Shown here one piece after another: positions 6,909 to 7,684 of a stretch of 7,684 nucleotides of DNA. Below the pieces are notes generated by a model. The model was not told the origin of the DNA and made no database searches. It saw only the letters and a program-made list of their open reading frames with translations. How positions within the stretch are numbered: the first letter of the stretch is position 1; the number at the start of each line of letters is the position of its first letter. A program made the translations under genes and the position numbers. The stretch comes from Nitrospirota bacterium (GTDB lineage Bacteria; Nitrospirota; Thermodesulfovibrionia; Thermodesulfovibrionales; SM23-35): contig JAGSYM010000042.1 of NCBI GenBank assembly GCA_018262395.1, positions 1 to 7,684 of the forward strand. The letters are read 5' to 3'.

Positions 6909-6986
6909 AAAAATCCCTCCTGACCTCCCTTTGCCAAAGGGAGGAATAGTTTCCCTCTTTGATAAAGAGGGTTAGAGAAGATTTTT
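6909..6986. repeat. Two-hairpin palindromic dispersed-type repeat
   Basis: Two GC-rich hairpins stand in tandem. One at 6924-6944 has 10-nt arms (CCTCCCTTTG / CAAAGGGAGG) around one base, in practice a 9-bp stem with GCC loop. One at 6953-6971 is CCCTCTTT-GAT-AAAGAGGG. Outer arms AAAATC (from 6910) and GATTTT (from 6980) are complementary, and the bases between the arms and the hairpins pair partly, so the whole can fold into a cruciform or three-way junction. From memory, similar 'CCCCCTTTG..CAAAGGGGG' elements are scattered between genes of many environmental bacteria. This copy looks decayed on its right side. It might also attenuate transcription out of the PilZ gene, though the T-run at 6982-6987 is 10 nt past the second stem. 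Confidence 0.65.
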
Positions 6987-6999
6987 TAGTAATATCAGT

Positions 7000-7009
7000 T
7001 CAATATTGA
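7000..7009. promoter_or_regulatory. Perfect 10-bp palindrome TCAATATTGA, possible operator
   Basis: This self-complementary decamer lies 46 nt before the acyl-CoA dehydrogenase start, just upstream of a TTGACA hexamer. Fatty-acid genes are often controlled by TetR- or FadR-type repressors binding palindromes, but this one matches no specific consensus I can name. Confidence 0.25.
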
Positions 7010-7055
7010 GTCGATTATTGACACTTGGCGAATACTAACCTAATGGAGGTTGACA

Positions 7056-7684
7056 ATGGATTATTTTTTCAATGAAGACCAGATCATGATAAGGGATCTC
7101 GCAAGACAGATAGCTGAGGAAAAGATTGTTCCTCTCAGGGAGGAACTTGATGAGAAAGAGGAATTTCCATGGGAAATCATGAGAGTTCTCGCGCAATCCG
7201 ACCTTTTTGGTCTCTTTATCCCCGAGGAGTACGGAGGTCTCGGAAAGGGGTCTCTTGACTTGTGTATCGCTGTTGAAGAACTCTCGCGAGCCTGCCTGGG
7301 TGTTGCAACAACCTTTGCAGCAAATGCGCTTGGAACCTACCCAATACTTCTCTTCGGCTCTGAGGAGCAGAAAAAGCACTACCTCCCGGATATTGCGCTC
7401 GGGAAAAGGCTTGTTGCGTTCGGCCTCACTGAAGCGAATGCAGGCAGTGATGCTGCAGGCATCCAGACAACAGCACGACTCGACGGCAATGATTATATTG
7501 TAAACGGTACGAAGCAGTGGATAACAAATGGTGGCGAAGCCGAGATTTATACGATTATCGCCATGACGGATCATGCAAAAGGTGCCCGCGGGGCGTCAGC
7601 ATTCGTAATCGAAAAAGATACACCCGGATTTCTCTTTGGAAAGAAAGAAAAAAAGATGGGCATACGGGCATCTTCTACGAGGGA
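7056..7684 (+). CDS. Acyl-CoA dehydrogenase, partial (3' end beyond the window)
   Basis: This is a cytosolic FAD enzyme that oxidises an acyl-CoA to the 2,3-enoyl-CoA and passes electrons to electron-transfer flavoprotein. The frame is open from ATG 7056 to the right edge (209 codons). GGAGGT (7045-7050) lies 5 nt upstream, an excellent ribosome-binding site. Residues 1-110 match the helical N-terminal domain (FNEDQIMIRDLAR, FIPEEYGGLG). Residues 121-135 carry the family signature AFGLTEANAGSDAAG; WITNGG (155-160) and KMGIRASSTR (200-209) fit the FAD and substrate-binding beta domain. The catalytic Glu lies in the missing C-terminal third, so substrate length (short, branched or aromatic acyl) cannot be judged. 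Typical length is about 380 aa. Neighbouring beta-oxidation or etf genes, if any, are downstream of the window. Confidence 0.94.
   Translation, partial: MDYFFNEDQIMIRDLARQIAEEKIVPLREELDEKEEFPWEIMRVLAQSDLFGLFIPEEYGGLGKGSLDLCIAVEELSRACLGVATTFAANALGTYPILLFGSEEQKKHYLPDIALGKRLVAFGLTEANAGSDAAGIQTTARLDGNDYIVNGTKQWITNGGEAEIYTIIAMTDHAKGARGASAFVIEKDTPGFLFGKKEKKMGIRASSTR

Noticed and set aside
6953..6987. Rho-independent terminator after the PilZ gene
   Set aside because: The stem is strong but the T-run begins 10 nt after it, and the enclosing complementary arms fit a dispersed repeat better. A secondary terminating effect is left open.
7018..7046. Promoter based on the perfect TTGACA at 7018
   Set aside because: At 16-18 bp downstream there is only CTAATGG overlapping the ribosome-binding site, with no credible -10.
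7035..7574. Long minus-strand open frame opposite the acyl-CoA dehydrogenase
   Set aside because: The plus strand here encodes an unmistakable acyl-CoA dehydrogenase with a strong ribosome-binding site; the reverse frame shows no family features.

Overview
The window is about 7.7 kb of ordinary bacterial chromosome with moderate GC (estimated by eye) and dense gene packing. It holds one leftward and one rightward transcription unit that diverge near 4520-4690. The mix of an AddAB-type recombination nuclease, a stand-alone queD-like gene, a zinc-ribbon/PilZ protein, an acyl-CoA dehydrogenase and a 'CCTCCCTTTGCCAAAGGGAGG'-style palindromic repeat suggests an environmental, probably anaerobic bacterium of the Nitrospirota or former Deltaproteobacteria type. 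That placement is an impression from gene style, not a proven assignment.

Left part (1-4561, minus strand): an addB-like gene (PD-(D/E)XK nuclease with four cysteines placed for a 4Fe-4S staple) overlaps by 22 nt the start of an addA-like UvrD-superfamily helicase, which runs off the left edge. Together they should form the helicase-nuclease that resects DNA double-strand ends for RecA-dependent repair. The AddB-like subunit has no Walker A motif near its N-terminus, so AddA is probably the only motor. A perfect extended -10 element lies only about 17 nt before the addB ATG.

Middle part (4588-6236, plus strand): hpt (purine salvage phosphoribosyltransferase), a QueD/PTPS-family enzyme and a LuxR-type response regulator are closely spaced and probably co-transcribed. 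The regulator keeps the phosphorylatable Asp but has lost the acidic pair and the conserved Lys of the receiver domain. Its start codon lies in a small potential hairpin.

Right part (6237-7684, plus strand): a small zinc-ribbon plus PilZ (cyclic-di-GMP receptor) protein starts at a TTG behind a perfect AGGAGG. A 271-nt intergenic region follows, with a two-hairpin palindromic repeat, two 10-bp perfect palindromes and a candidate promoter. The 5' two-thirds or less of an acyl-CoA dehydrogenase gene then runs off the right edge.

I found no CRISPR array, transposase, integrase, tRNA or rRNA, and no clear new multi-gene system. The points most worth a second look are the degenerate receiver domain, the palindromic repeat, the zinc-ribbon/PilZ fusion and the single-motor AddAB arrangement.
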